Shown piece after piece: positions 56,644-64,000 of a stretch of 64,000 nt of DNA. This stretch comes from Achromobacter mucicolens (GTDB lineage Bacteria > Pseudomonadota > Gammaproteobacteria > Burkholderiales > Burkholderiaceae_B), in the NCBI RefSeq assembly GCF_902859725.1, contig NZ_CADIJP010000023.1:1-64000 (forward strand), written 5' to 3'. The notes beneath the pieces were generated by a model that ran no database searches, was not told the origin of the DNA, and saw only the letters and a program-made list of their open reading frames with translations. The number at the start of each line of letters is the position of its first letter. Within the stretch, counting starts at the first letter, position 1. The position numbers and the translations under genes were made by a program.

Positions 56644-57915
56644 CTACAGCAAAAGCAACGCGCCCGCCGCAACTGCCGTGGGACCCAGCGCGCCAAGCAG
56701 CAGTCCACCGATGCTGATGGTTTCGTCTGAAAAGCCGCGCTTTAGCAGTGCCACGCCAGCAGGGTTTGGGGCGTTTGCGATGACCGTCAAGCCGCCACCG
56801 GCCACGGCGCCTGCCACCAGCATGTACTTGGATTCGTCGGAGATGCCGTCGATCAGCGAGCCCAGATAGGTCAAGGCTGCGTTGTCAGTGATCGCGGTGA
56901 GCGCCAGGGATCCGAAGAATAGTGCGATGGGTTCCAGGCTGGAGACGATGGGCTGCAACCACCACGCCTGCATGCCTCCCAGGATGACGAGGCCGGCCAG
57001 GAAGAAGCCAACCAGCAGAGCCTCTTTGAGGATCAGCGGATTCTGATGCCGCTCATAGGCTTGCGTGAATCCCAGGAACATCAGGAACAAGCCGAGAAAC
57101 GCGACCGGATGGTGCGCCAGGGCAACCACAGCGGCCAGCACGGTCAGGTGCACGATGACCACGGAGATCGGCACGGGAGGGCGCTCGGACCGGGTCATGC
57201 TTTCAGCCGGCAGCTGAAGCAGATACTTGCGCATCACAAACGTGGCCACGGTCGCATTCAAGAGCACGGCAATGGCAGCCTTCCAGCCGAAGGTGGCCAG
57301 CATGAAGGCCGAGTCCCAATTCCAGGTGGCGGCGACCATCAGAACGGGGGGCGCCGCATAGGCGGTCAGCGTTCCGCCGATCGAGATGTTGACGAACAGC
57401 ACGCCAAGCGCGAAGTACTTTGGGGCCGCCGGAACCTCTGGGCGGAATAGTTGCGGCGCAAGCATCAGGGCCGCGATCGTCATGGCGGCGGGCTCGGTAA
57501 TCAGTGATCCCATGAGCGGAACCGCCGCTAGACCCAGCCATGCCGTGGCGACAGAGGTATGGAAAGGCAGGTGCTTTGCGACCAGGTTTACCGCGACCAT
57601 GACCGTTTGCAGGACAGGGCGGGATGCCGCCACGACCATGACCACAAAGACGAAGAGCGGTTCGGTGTAGTTGCGAGACTCGGCGTAGGCGAGCGCTTGA
57701 TCACCGCCGGCGGCGATCGCCATGACGACCAAAAGCACAAATGCCCAGAAGCCGAAGACGATCTCGACTTCGCCAAGAAGGTGAAACAAGCCGGCGTGGC
57801 GAGGGTAGCGGTGGGACAGCCGCTCGAACTGTTTGACCGTGAAGGTGTGGATCAGCGCCAATGCAAAGATGATGGCGGCTGCGATGTCGAGGGCATGGGG
57901 GATGCTGGGCTGCAT
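56644..57915 (-). CDS. Putative Na+/H+ antiporter (ion transporter superfamily)
   Basis: 423 residues from ATG 57915 (MQPSIPHALDIAAAI); the frame extends upstream to 57987. About eleven hydrophobic helices. Contains LITEPAAMTIAALMLAP, GVLFVNISIGGTLTAYAAPP, ALTAITDNAALTYLGSL and VIANAPNPAGVALL, which match the putative Na+/H+ antiporter family related to NhaD/arsenite-pump type carriers. Inner membrane. Not tested functionally, and other anion or cation substrates are possible. Confidence 0.82.
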   Translation of the reverse strand: MQPSIPHALDIAAAIIFALALIHTFTVKQFERLSHRYPRHAGLFHLLGEVEIVFGFWAFVLLVVMAIAAGGDQALAYAESRNYTEPLFVFVVMVVAASRPVLQTVMVAVNLVAKHLPFHTSVATAWLGLAAVPLMGSLITEPAAMTIAALMLAPQLFRPEVPAAPKYFALGVLFVNISIGGTLTAYAAPPVLMVAATWNWDSAFMLATFGWKAAIAVLLNATVATFVMRKYLLQLPAESMTRSERPPVPISVVIVHLTVLAAVVALAHHPVAFLGLFLMFLGFTQAYERHQNPLILKEALLVGFFLAGLVILGGMQAWWLQPIVSSLEPIALFFGSLALTAITDNAALTYLGSLIDGISDESKYMLVAGAVAGGGLTVIANAPNPAGVALLKRGFSDETISIGGLLLGALGPTAVAAGALLLL

Positions 57916-58474
57916 GGACGCGCGGGCTCCTGCGTGGCGGCCCGACCAGCGCGTTGACCTGCCAGCGCGAAGGAATACGCCTGACACCCAGCCCGCTAGT
58001 GTATCTCGATCGCGGGTTTCGGCCTACCCCATCGCGCTGGCCTCGGCGGGACACGATCGCGTCGATTGATGCATTTCAAGAGGCGCGAGGAGGATTCAGA
58101 CTGATCATATCGACATACCTTTTATATTTCCGGATATTGGTGAGGTTATCAATCGACGGGGCGAAAGCATGGGTCGCAGGGCCGTCTCGTGATTCGCACA
58201 ACGTCGTGGGCGCAACGTCATTGATGGGCGATTGCTTTTACAACGGCCATGTATGCGTGCGCTGCGGCTTCAAGATCATCAAGGAACTGTAATGCGCTCG
58301 CGCAGCAAGCGCGCTGGCCGGGGACAGCGCGGAGAAATTGAAGAGGCGGAAAGGGCCGCAGCGGCTAGAGGGAGGGAGTGTGCGGAGCCGCCCTCTGCTT
58401 GATCGAATGACAATCACGCCGCTGCGGCAATCGGGTTCCAGCAAACCCCGTTCCCGCCAGCGGGCCAGACGTGG
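57916..58474. other. Long intergenic region with no convincing gene
   Basis: About 560 bp between the antiporter start and the first RMF-like gene, with patches of lower GC near 58100-58150. One small plus-strand frame near 58207-58292 ends in CFYNGHVCVRCGFK, a Cys/His pattern like tiny zinc-ribbon proteins, but it lacks a clear start and ribosome binding site. I see nothing else that can be supported. Confidence 0.4.
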
Positions 58475-58699
58475 TCAGTCCAGCGATTGTTGCAATAACC
58501 GGCGGCGGCGAAGCTCGGCAAGGCGGGCTTCGTTTTCCTGGTGCCAGCCGGCCTGCCACGAGGCCAATCTGGCGCGCCAGCCAGGTAGCGATTCGCCCGT
58601 ATGGCTGGGCATGTTGGATTCTTTCATGAGGGGGCAGGCAGATAGTGGCACACCATATCTGGCGGCTTCCTGGCCGGCTCTGTGGACGGGGTCATCCAT
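58475..58699 (-). CDS. RMF/CrpP-like small protein (copy 1)
   Basis: 74 residues from ATG 58699 with AGGAGG 6 bp upstream. The pattern GxxxxACPL...MPSHTGESLPGWRARLASWQAGW matches the G-x(n)-CP-...-W-x(n)-W..GW layout of ribosome modulation factor and of the RMF-like CrpP family. A paralogue lies at 58920-59162. Possible role in ribosome hibernation or an unrelated nucleic-acid-binding role; the ciprofloxacin-modifying claim for CrpP should not be transferred. Basic tail LAELRRRRLLQQ. Confidence 0.75.
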   Translation of the reverse strand: MDDPVHRAGQEAARYGVPLSACPLMKESNMPSHTGESLPGWRARLASWQAGWHQENEARLAELRRRRLLQQSLD

Positions 58700-58888
58700 T
58701 CGCGCCTCCTCGTGGGAAAGGTCCTAAGCCAAAAGATGAGCGCGATCGTCATCCTTGTCCAGAAAAGTTACGCGCAGAAATAGCGGGATGGATCATCGAG
58801 CGCACGGCCTTGACGCGCGGCTACAGGTGCACCCACTGTTCGGTTTCTCATCTGCACAACTACATCTGCTGGCCATGCCAAATGCAAA

Positions 58889-58908
58889 GCGCCCCGGAGC
58901 CGGGGCGC
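58889..58908 (-). terminator. Terminator-like hairpin after RMF/CrpP-like copy 2
   Basis: 20-bp perfect palindrome GCGCCCCGGAGCCGGGGCGC, followed on the minus strand by TTTGCATTT. It begins 12 bp after the stop of the gene at 58920. Confidence 0.75.
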
Positions 58909-58919
58909 ATGTCAACGAG

Positions 58920-59162
58920 TCAATTGCACAGCCGCGTCATCGCGCGCGGCACGTAGCGGAAACGGCCGCCAGGGGGCGCTTGGCCGCCGCCCGTGGCCGC
59001 CATCCATCCGGCTTCCCAGGCTTCGACCTTGCCGCTCCACTCGGAGATCGATTCGCCGGTGTGGCCCGGCATGGCGGCGGCCCGATAGAACGGGCAATCC
59101 CACAAGGTCAAACCGTCTCGGGCAGCTTGTGCGCCCAGCTTTTGGATGTCTTCGCGTTGCAT
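58920..59162 (-). CDS. RMF/CrpP-like small protein (copy 2)
   Basis: 80 residues from ATG 59162, preceded by GGAGGAGGT, about the best ribosome binding site in the window. Contains GAQAARDGLTLWDCPFYRAA, MPGHTGESISEW and KVEAWEAGWMAA, aligning with copy 1 (CP, MPxHTGES, W, W..GW). The RMF/CrpP relationship rests on this pattern only. Divergent from the phzF-like gene, sharing the 241-bp region 59163-59403. Its own terminator follows. Confidence 0.8.
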   Translation of the reverse strand: MQREDIQKLGAQAARDGLTLWDCPFYRAAAMPGHTGESISEWSGKVEAWEAGWMAATGGGQAPPGGRFRYVPRAMTRLCN

Positions 59163-59403
59163 TGCAACCTCCTCCAAAAGTAGTTGGTCGGGACGCAAAG
59201 TATTCCGCAGCGACCTGTGATTTTCAATAGTGATGGCGCACCATCCGGGGCGGTGCGGCCGTCATGCCGGCCACGTCTTCCATGATGTCGAAAGGCGTCT
59301 GTTATGCGTGCAATTTCGCGGCTCTGTGCCTTTTCACGTTCGCGCTGCGGCACGCACAATCTGGGCTTGCCGCCCGTGTCGGGTGGATTTTGAGGATGTT
59401 TGG

Positions 59404-60318
59404 ATGCGCTACCGCTACGTGACGGCCGATGTGTTCACCGGCCATGCTTACCTCGGCAATCCGCTGGCTGTCGTGCTGGACGCGCAGGGTCTGGACGCAC
59501 GCCAGATGCAGCGGATCGCACGCGAATTCAACTATTCGGAAACCAGCTTCGTGATGCCGCCGCAAGATCGTGCCCATACCGCGCACGTGCGCATCTTCAC
59601 GCCGGATCGCGAAGTGCCGTTTGCCGGCCATCCGAATGTGGGCACTGCGGTCGTGCTGGCGCGCGAGCAGATCGCGGCCGGGTTGCCGGCGCCGCATGCA
59701 TTCGTGTTCGAGGAAGAAGCCGGCCTGGTGCGCATTGCGTTGACGTACGGGGAGCACGGCCTGCAGGGTGCGCAGCTGCGCGCGCCGCAGCCGCTGTCTC
59801 GCGGCAGCGAGGCGCCGTTGGACGCGGTGGCCAGGGCGCTGCGTCTGGATTGCGCGGACATCATGGTGTCTACGCACGCGCCGATGGTGGCGTCGGTGGG
59901 ATTGCCGTTTTTGGTGGTGCAGGTTGCCAGCCGCGACGCGCTGCGCCGCGCGTTGCCCGATGCGGCGGGCTACGCGGCCTTGATGCCGCAACTGGGCGCG
60001 AAGTCCATCTATGTCTACACCACCGACACGGCAAGCGAGGCGATGGATGCGCCCACCGATATCCAGGCGAGGATGCTTACGAGCCGCATGACCGAAGACC
60101 CCGCCACGGGCAGTGCGACGGCGGCCGTCACGGCGCTGCGCGCCTCGCTTGCGGGCAAGGGTGTCCTGCGGCTGCGCGTGGGTCAGGGCGTGGACATGGG
60201 ACGTGCAAGCCTGTTGCTGGCGCATGCGGAGCCGCGGGACAACGGCGTGTGGGCCAACGTGGCCGGGCAGGCGGTGGTGGTGATGGAGGGCACATTGCCC
60301 GCGCCCGCGAGCGATTGA
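59404..60318 (+). CDS. PhzF-family epimerase/isomerase
   Basis: 304 residues from ATG 59404 (MRYRYVTADVFTGHAYLGNPL). DAP-epimerase-like fold in two halves. The catalytic glutamate is in EFNYSETSFV; RIFTPDREVPFAGHPNVGTA and TEDPATGSATAAVTALRASL are the family anchor motifs. Such proteins are isomerases of unknown physiological substrate outside phenazine producers. No phenazine genes are here. GAGGAT precedes the start. Confidence 0.93.
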   Translation: MRYRYVTADVFTGHAYLGNPLAVVLDAQGLDARQMQRIAREFNYSETSFVMPPQDRAHTAHVRIFTPDREVPFAGHPNVGTAVVLAREQIAAGLPAPHAFVFEEEAGLVRIALTYGEHGLQGAQLRAPQPLSRGSEAPLDAVARALRLDCADIMVSTHAPMVASVGLPFLVVQVASRDALRRALPDAAGYAALMPQLGAKSIYVYTTDTASEAMDAPTDIQARMLTSRMTEDPATGSATAAVTALRASLAGKGVLRLRVGQGVDMGRASLLLAHAEPRDNGVWANVAGQAVVVMEGTLPAPASD

Positions 60319-60371
60319 CAAGGCGGTGCGGGGTTTGCGGGCGGCAGGGCGCCTCGTGTAAGCTGCAGCAC

Positions 60372-60440
60372 ATGAACGCACCGCACATCGCTGCCGCATC
60401 GCGCGCAGATTTCCGACGAATCACTCGACGTCTCCGTTGA
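60372..60440 (+). CDS. Possible 22-residue Arg-rich leader peptide
   Basis: Starts MNAPHIAAASRADF and ends with an arginine-rich RRITRRLR, 53 bp after the phzF-like stop. It is followed by a small hairpin (60459-60476) and a terminator (60486-60517), then the GNAT gene. That order resembles a transcription attenuator. No good Shine-Dalgarno is visible, so translation is uncertain. Confidence 0.4.
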   Translation: MNAPHIAAASRADFRRITRRLR

Positions 60441-60485
60441 GTGGCTAGCCGTGTTCGGGCGCCGGTTCTGCGGCGCTTATCCCAG

Positions 60486-60519
60486 AAGGCCACGATACCC
60501 CTCGTGGCCTTTTTTGTTT
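60486..60519 (+). terminator. Terminator between phzF-like and GNAT genes
   Basis: 10-bp stem AAGGCCACGA / TCGTGGCCTT, loop TACCCC (60486-60511), followed by TTTTGTTT. It precedes the GNAT start by about 65 bp. Confidence 0.9.
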
Positions 60520-60581
60520 GAATGCGTTTGCATCCGGGGCGTATCGCAAGGCCTTCGTTCTTTCATCACAAGGAATGAAGC

Positions 60582-61016
60582 ATGTCTCATCAAGACCTCG
60601 CCATCCGGCCGTTTCAGGCGTCCGATGAAACCGCGCTGATCGCGTTGTGGCAAGCCTGCGGGCTGACACGGCCGTGGAACGATCCGCGCAAGGACATCGC
60701 GCGCAAGTTGACGGTGCAGTCCGATCTCTTTCTGGTGGGTGAGTTGGATGGCGCCATTGTCGCGACGGTGATGGGCGGCTACGACGGCCACCGTGGCTGG
60801 ATCAATTATCTGGCCGTCTCACCCCTGCATCGGCGGCGCCACTTCGCCACGGCGCTGATGCGGGCGGTCGAGCGCAAGCTGCTTGAGATGGGTTGCCCGA
60901 AGATCAATCTGCTGATCCGTTCCGAGAACGTCGCGGTGAAGCGCTTCTACGACAGCCTAGGCTTTCAGGAGGACGCGGTGATCAGCATGGGCAAGCGCCT
61001 GATTCCGGATCTTTGA
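60582..61016 (+). CDS. GNAT-family N-acetyltransferase (YpeA-like)
   Basis: 144 residues. GNAT fold with acetyl-CoA loop VSPLHRRRHFATALMRAVE (Arg-rich, Q/RxxGxG/A-like) and C-terminal INLLIRSENVAVKRFYDSLGFQEDAVISMGK. Resembles YpeA-type acetyltransferases of unknown target. AAGGA lies upstream of the ATG. Convergent with the AstE-like gene; hairpins fill the 105-bp gap. Confidence 0.92.
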   Translation: MSHQDLAIRPFQASDETALIALWQACGLTRPWNDPRKDIARKLTVQSDLFLVGELDGAIVATVMGGYDGHRGWINYLAVSPLHRRRHFATALMRAVERKLLEMGCPKINLLIRSENVAVKRFYDSLGFQEDAVISMGKRLIPDL

Positions 61017-61025
61017 GGACTCGGG

Positions 61026-61100
61026 GGGCATCAGGTGCAAGGGCGCTTGATGCCCGGTATGCGCGGCGACCCTGGCGCTTGCGTGCAGCGCCAGGGTTGC
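61026..61100. terminator. Tandem hairpins between GNAT and AstE-like genes
   Basis: GGGCATCA / TGATGCCC (61026-61033, 61048-61055) and CCCTGGCGCT / AGCGCCAGGG (61070-61079, 61087-61096). They lie between convergent stops. T-runs are weak (TTGCTTGG), so efficiency is uncertain. Confidence 0.6.
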
Positions 61101-61121
61101 TTGGTCACGCGATGTCAGGCG

Positions 61122-62075
61122 TCAGATCGCCTGCGTCAGATACACGGCTTCGCGGCCCACGATGGGCATGCGCGTGGGCATGAAGATCGTGCAAGCATCG
61201 CACGGGGAGCGGATTTCTTCCGTGCCATTCATGGCGATCAGTTCGCCCTTGTCGAAGGTCTCAAAGCCAATCACCGGACGCGTGAAGGTGAAGTCCTCGG
61301 ACTTCACCATGTGGACCTCAAGCAGGCGATAGCGCTGCGGGGTGGGTGGGGCAGGGGTGCCGGCCGGCGTGTCGATGAGGCCCAGATGTGCGAGAAAGCG
61401 CAAGGTCACGTCGGTGGCGAGTTCGGCCGCGGAACGCGAAAAATGCTGGCCGCATTCGACAACGAGCGCACCGCCGCTGTCGGACAGCGGATCGCCATGA
61501 TGGCCGTAACCCATGACCCCGGTGCCCGGAAACTTGTCTTGCGGCATGACCAGGTGCACCTGCGGCGAGCCGACTGCAGCGGCCAGCGCGGTGTTGCGGT
61601 CCATCTCGTTGTAGACCCAGAAGGGTTGCACGGGGGCGCGCGTGGAATGGATGTCCAGCACGAAGTCGGCGGCGTCCAGGACAGGGCGCATCTCGCGGGC
61701 GCGGCGCAGTTCCGGGCTGTCTTCCGCACCGTCCAGCATGGCGGCCGACCAGATTCGGTTCAGGTTGTGCACGAGCTGGCGGTTGTCGTAAGGTCTGTCG
61801 ATGTCGAAAGCCTCGTAGGCCTCGACGTGCGCAAAGCTGACCGTCAAGGTGCCGATCTTCGGGCGCACGCCGGTGTCCAGCAGATGGGTGGCGGCCACCA
61901 TGCCACAGATCTCGTTGCCGTGCGTGATGGCGTTGATGAGCACGTGCGGTCCGGGCTTGCCGGAGTCGAAGCGATGAACGTAGGGGATGCCGGTGTTGCC
62001 TTCGCGATAGGCGGACAGGTCTCGCGGCAAGACTTCCAGCGGAGCGGTATCAGGTTCGAAGACGGGTTTGTTCAT
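61122..62075 (-). CDS. Succinylglutamate desuccinylase/aspartoacylase-family Zn hydrolase
   Basis: 317 residues. Metal ligands in INAITHGNE (H and E) and FVLDIHSTRA (H); the substrate-binding HNLNRIW and catalytic glutamate in ALVVECGQHF are recognisable. Deacylates N-acyl amino acids in known members (AstE, ASPA). The rest of the arginine succinyltransferase pathway is absent nearby, so it need not be AstE itself. Confidence 0.9.
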   Translation of the reverse strand: MNKPVFEPDTAPLEVLPRDLSAYREGNTGIPYVHRFDSGKPGPHVLINAITHGNEICGMVAATHLLDTGVRPKIGTLTVSFAHVEAYEAFDIDRPYDNRQLVHNLNRIWSAAMLDGAEDSPELRRAREMRPVLDAADFVLDIHSTRAPVQPFWVYNEMDRNTALAAAVGSPQVHLVMPQDKFPGTGVMGYGHHGDPLSDSGGALVVECGQHFSRSAAELATDVTLRFLAHLGLIDTPAGTPAPPTPQRYRLLEVHMVKSEDFTFTRPVIGFETFDKGELIAMNGTEEIRSPCDACTIFMPTRMPIVGREAVYLTQAI

Positions 62076-62329
62076 GGGGTCGATGGCAGGTTTGAATGTG
62101 AGCCGGTGGGGGCAATCGATTACGCGCAGCGCATTGGCCTGACATTATGCGCCGGTTCGCCAGTTCGGCGATGAGGGCAAAAATGCGGTTTTTTAGCGCT
62201 GTTTTTTTAACTTCAAGATGCCTTCGCACTAGGCGAATTAGTACTGTTTTACCCCTTAAAAACTCTGCTTTCCAAGCCCTTTTGTTTGGTGCATATTGCG
62301 GCCCGTTAGTCGGAATTCAGAGGTGCAGC

Positions 62330-62584
62330 ATGAGCGGGTGGCCAGAGCGTCATATCAACGGTTTTCAAGTGCAGTGCGAAGTGGTGGACTTGGAAACCGG
62401 GGTGTTGGCCATCGAAATCATGGTCCGCCGGCAAGGCAACGAGGCCGCCACGCAGCGGTGGTCGCTGCCCCGTTTCGTCACCTTCAACGATCCTGCCGCC
62501 GCGCGGCGTCATGCCGAGCTGGTGCTCTCGGGCATCCAGACCGTTGACGAGTTCACCGGCGAACCCCGATACGGAATTCTCTAG
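62330..62584 (+). CDS. Hypothetical protein, 84 residues
   Basis: Starts MSGWPERHINGFQVQCEVVDL with AGAGGTG upstream of ATG 62330. Mixed alpha/beta composition: AIEIMVRRQGNEAATQRWSL, then TFNDPAAARRHAELVLSGIQ and ending EPRYGIL. No signal or membrane segment. I do not recognise a family. Upstream 62150-62325 is AT-rich and probably holds its promoter. Confidence 0.75.
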   Translation: MSGWPERHINGFQVQCEVVDLETGVLAIEIMVRRQGNEAATQRWSLPRFVTFNDPAAARRHAELVLSGIQTVDEFTGEPRYGIL

Positions 62585-62684
62585 CGCTTGCTAGTGTTTT
62601 GTTTCGTTTATCACATTCATGTGTCTTGTCGGACGTGGAATGCCCGGTACAGTTGTTCATGCATGACAACAAAAGGAGAGTTCC

Positions 62685-63281
62685 ATGTTTGACGCTTATC
62701 CCGTTCTGCGCCGCACCGGCATGGCGATCGCAATCGGCGCCGCCGGCGTTCTGTTTGCAGGCTGTACCACGACCACGCCTTCCAAGTCTCCGGCCGCTTC
62801 GACGGCAGAGCAGCGGCAATCGATGAACAGCGCGGCCAATGCCACGCTCGCCAAGCTGTATGAAGCCGCTCCCCAGTCCAAGGACCTGGTTGCGCGCGCC
62901 AAGGGCGTGCTGGTGTTCCCCGACGTGTTGAGCGGCAGCTTCATCGTCGGCGCCGAGCATGGCAAGGGCGTGCTGCGGGTGAACGGCGCGAATGCCGGCT
63001 ACTACAGCACGACGGCGGGCTCGATCGGCTTCCAGGCCGGCGCGCAATCGAAGGCGATGATCCTGCTCTTCATGACGGATGACGCCTTGAACAAGTTCCG
63101 CAACAGCAGCGGCTGGACCGTCGGCGCGGACGCCACGGTGGCGGTGGTCAACATCGGCGCCAATGGCCGCATCGACACCAACACGGCTCAGCAGCCGGTC
63201 GTGGGCTTCGTCATGAACAATGGCGGCCTGATGGCTGGTGTGTCGCTCGCGGGCACCAAGATCTCGAAGCTGGATCGCTGA
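62685..63281 (+). CDS. YSC84/SYLF-domain lipoprotein
   Basis: 198 residues. Lipoprotein signal with lipobox (GVLFAGC) and mature TTTTPSKSPA. SYLF domain visible in AKGVLVFPDVLSGSFIVGAEHGKGVL, GSIGFQAGAQSKAMILLFMTDDAL and GWTVGADATVAVV. Bacterial members are outer-membrane or periplasmic lipid-binding proteins of unclear role (BPSL1445-like). AAAGGAGAG precedes the start, and a strong terminator follows. Confidence 0.92.
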   Translation: MFDAYPVLRRTGMAIAIGAAGVLFAGCTTTTPSKSPAASTAEQRQSMNSAANATLAKLYEAAPQSKDLVARAKGVLVFPDVLSGSFIVGAEHGKGVLRVNGANAGYYSTTAGSIGFQAGAQSKAMILLFMTDDALNKFRNSSGWTVGADATVAVVNIGANGRIDTNTAQQPVVGFVMNNGGLMAGVSLAGTKISKLDR

Positions 63282-63300
63282 TCGCGCAAGCGCCCAGTCA

Positions 63301-63337
63301 AAACGCCGCGGCATCAAGCCGCGGCGTTTTGTTTTGC
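63301..63337 (+). terminator. Terminator after the YSC84-domain gene
   Basis: 13-bp stem AAAACGCCGCGGC / GCCGCGGCGTTTT with loop ATCAA, followed by GTTTTG. Symmetric, so possibly bidirectional for the convergent gene at 63380. Confidence 0.92.
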
Positions 63338-63379
63338 TGCGGAGCAGGGTGGATCTGCTCCGCGGCCTTTGCCGGCCGG

Positions 63380-63613
63380 TCAGCCGATCACGTCATCGCT
63401 GTTTTTGAGGACGGCGGTTTCGCGATCGATTTCGGCTTGCTCGATGGCGGGGTCCAGACCGCGCCAGCGAAGGATGTGGCCGCGCTCTTCTTCGGGCTCC
63501 CAGCCCAGCATGCCGTAGCGCGTGATTTCAGTTTCGCCGGAGGCGAACTCCACTTCGAAGTAACCCTGACGATCGGGTAGCGTGTTGCCGGGGAACCAGT
63601 CGGTTTCGGGCAT
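63380..63613 (-). CDS. Hypothetical protein, 77 residues
   Basis: Starts MPETDWFPGNTLPDRQGYFE with AAGGAG 7 bp upstream of ATG 63613. Acidic, no membrane segment: VEFASGETEITRYGMLGWEPEEERGHILRWRGL. Looks like a small beta-rich cytoplasmic protein. Family not recognised. Confidence 0.8.
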   Translation of the reverse strand: MPETDWFPGNTLPDRQGYFEVEFASGETEITRYGMLGWEPEEERGHILRWRGLDPAIEQAEIDRETAVLKNSDDVIG

Positions 63614-63738
63614 GGTGTGCTCCTTGCTAAGCGATGGGAGGGATGCTGGCGCCGGAATGAACGAAACGGCGCCATGCAATTTGATTGTGGGCTTGCCGCC
63701 GCAATCCCGCAAGCGCTCGATGGATACCAGATGCGGCG

Positions 63739-64000
63739 TCAGGCCAGCGGCACGGCGGTGGTGTAGAGCACCTGCTTCAACGCAAAGCTGGAACGGATGC
63801 TTGCCACCCCGGGAATGCGCGTGATGTGTTCGACGATCAGCCGTTCCAGCGCATCGACGTCGGGCACGAGGGCGCGGATCAGGTAGTCGGCGTCTCCCGA
63901 CATCAGGTAGCACTCCATGATTTCGGGCAGCACCGCGATCTCGCGTTCGAACACATCCAGCGCGGCCTTGCGTTGCTTGTCGAGCGAGATCTGAATGAAG
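63739..64000 (-). CDS. Lrp/AsnC-family regulator, C-terminal part (cut by window edge)
   Basis: About 87 residues are visible; the start lies beyond base 64000. The fragment is the RAM effector domain: [58 protein letters not shown] and [12 protein letters not shown]. Amino-acid-responsive global or local regulator. The helix-turn-helix is outside the window. 125 bp separate it from the downstream small gene. Confidence 0.92.
   Translation of the reverse strand, partial: FIQISLDKQRKAALDVFEREIAVLPEIMECYLMSGDADYLIRALVPDVDALERLIVEHITRIPGVASIRSSFALKQVLYTTAVPLA

Noticed and set aside
58207-58292. Tiny Cys/His-containing plus-strand ORF
   Set aside because: Pattern suggestive of a zinc ribbon but too short, without ribosome binding site or context.

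Overview
The window is a high-GC (about two thirds G+C by eye) stretch of a betaproteobacterial chromosome. The organism is most likely an Alcaligenaceae member of the Achromobacter/Bordetella group. This rests on the leuCDB-asd-fimV-truA-trpF order, thrS-infC, rpmI-rplT-pheST-ihfA-merR, the incomplete regulatory phosphotransferase set beside gshB and amtB-glnK, and several TRAP and dipeptide-type transporters. No taxonomic search could be run, so this is inference. Genes are dense, and I see no insertion sequence, CRISPR array, rRNA operon or complete prophage.

Layout. 1-9400 (minus): a LapA-type surface adhesin cut by the window edge, with its dedicated type I secretion system: outer-membrane channel, a 70-residue unknown protein, ABC exporter, periplasmic adaptor and a LuxR-type regulator. 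An AT-rich divergent promoter region follows. 9933-19579 (plus): leucine biosynthesis leuC-leuD-leuB, then asd, a FimV/HubP-like protein with a collagen-like repeat, truA, an orphan TRAP binding protein and trpF. 19780-21230: tRNA-Val(GAC), a TPR lipoprotein and a DUF454 membrane protein. 21261-27205: a sugar-acid module with an L-arabinonate-dehydratase-like enzyme, a complete TRAP transporter and a divergent LacI/GntR-type repressor with a perfect operator. 27236-36911 (minus): a probable single operon of GntR regulator, M20 amidohydrolase, peptide/opine-type ABC transporter, cupin, acetylpolyamine-amidohydrolase-like deacetylase and EamA permease. 37101-39720: a small unknown protein, hemN with a candidate FNR/ANR box, and an RcsB/BvgA-like response regulator.

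40255-50936: thrS-infC (IF-3 with an AUC start codon), gshB, EIIA-Man, HPr and EI without any EIIB/EIIC, then amtB and glnK on the other strand behind a textbook sigma-54/NtrC promoter, followed by ubiK and comM. 51244-56180: rpmI-rplT-pheS-pheT-ihfA-merR, the other half of the classic IF3/L35/L20/PheRS block, here about 8.5 kb from infC. 56423-64000: tRNA-Pro(GGG) with terminator and a 13-bp tandem repeat, a putative Na+/H+ antiporter, two RMF/CrpP-like small genes, phzF-like epimerase, an Arg-rich leader ORF with terminator before a GNAT acetyltransferase, an AstE/aspartoacylase-like enzyme, small unknown proteins, a YSC84/SYLF lipoprotein and the 3' end of an Lrp/AsnC regulator.

The most interesting points are: the exact 648-bp repeats of the adhesin and its regulator lacking the receiver lysine; the collagen-like linker in FimV; the deacylation/uptake operon at 27-37 kb with a repeated operator-like motif; the RMF/CrpP pair; an unassigned plus-strand transcript ending at tandem terminators near 48.9 kb; and several leader or attenuator-like hairpins (thrS, pheS, GNAT). 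Most other genes are conserved housekeeping functions.
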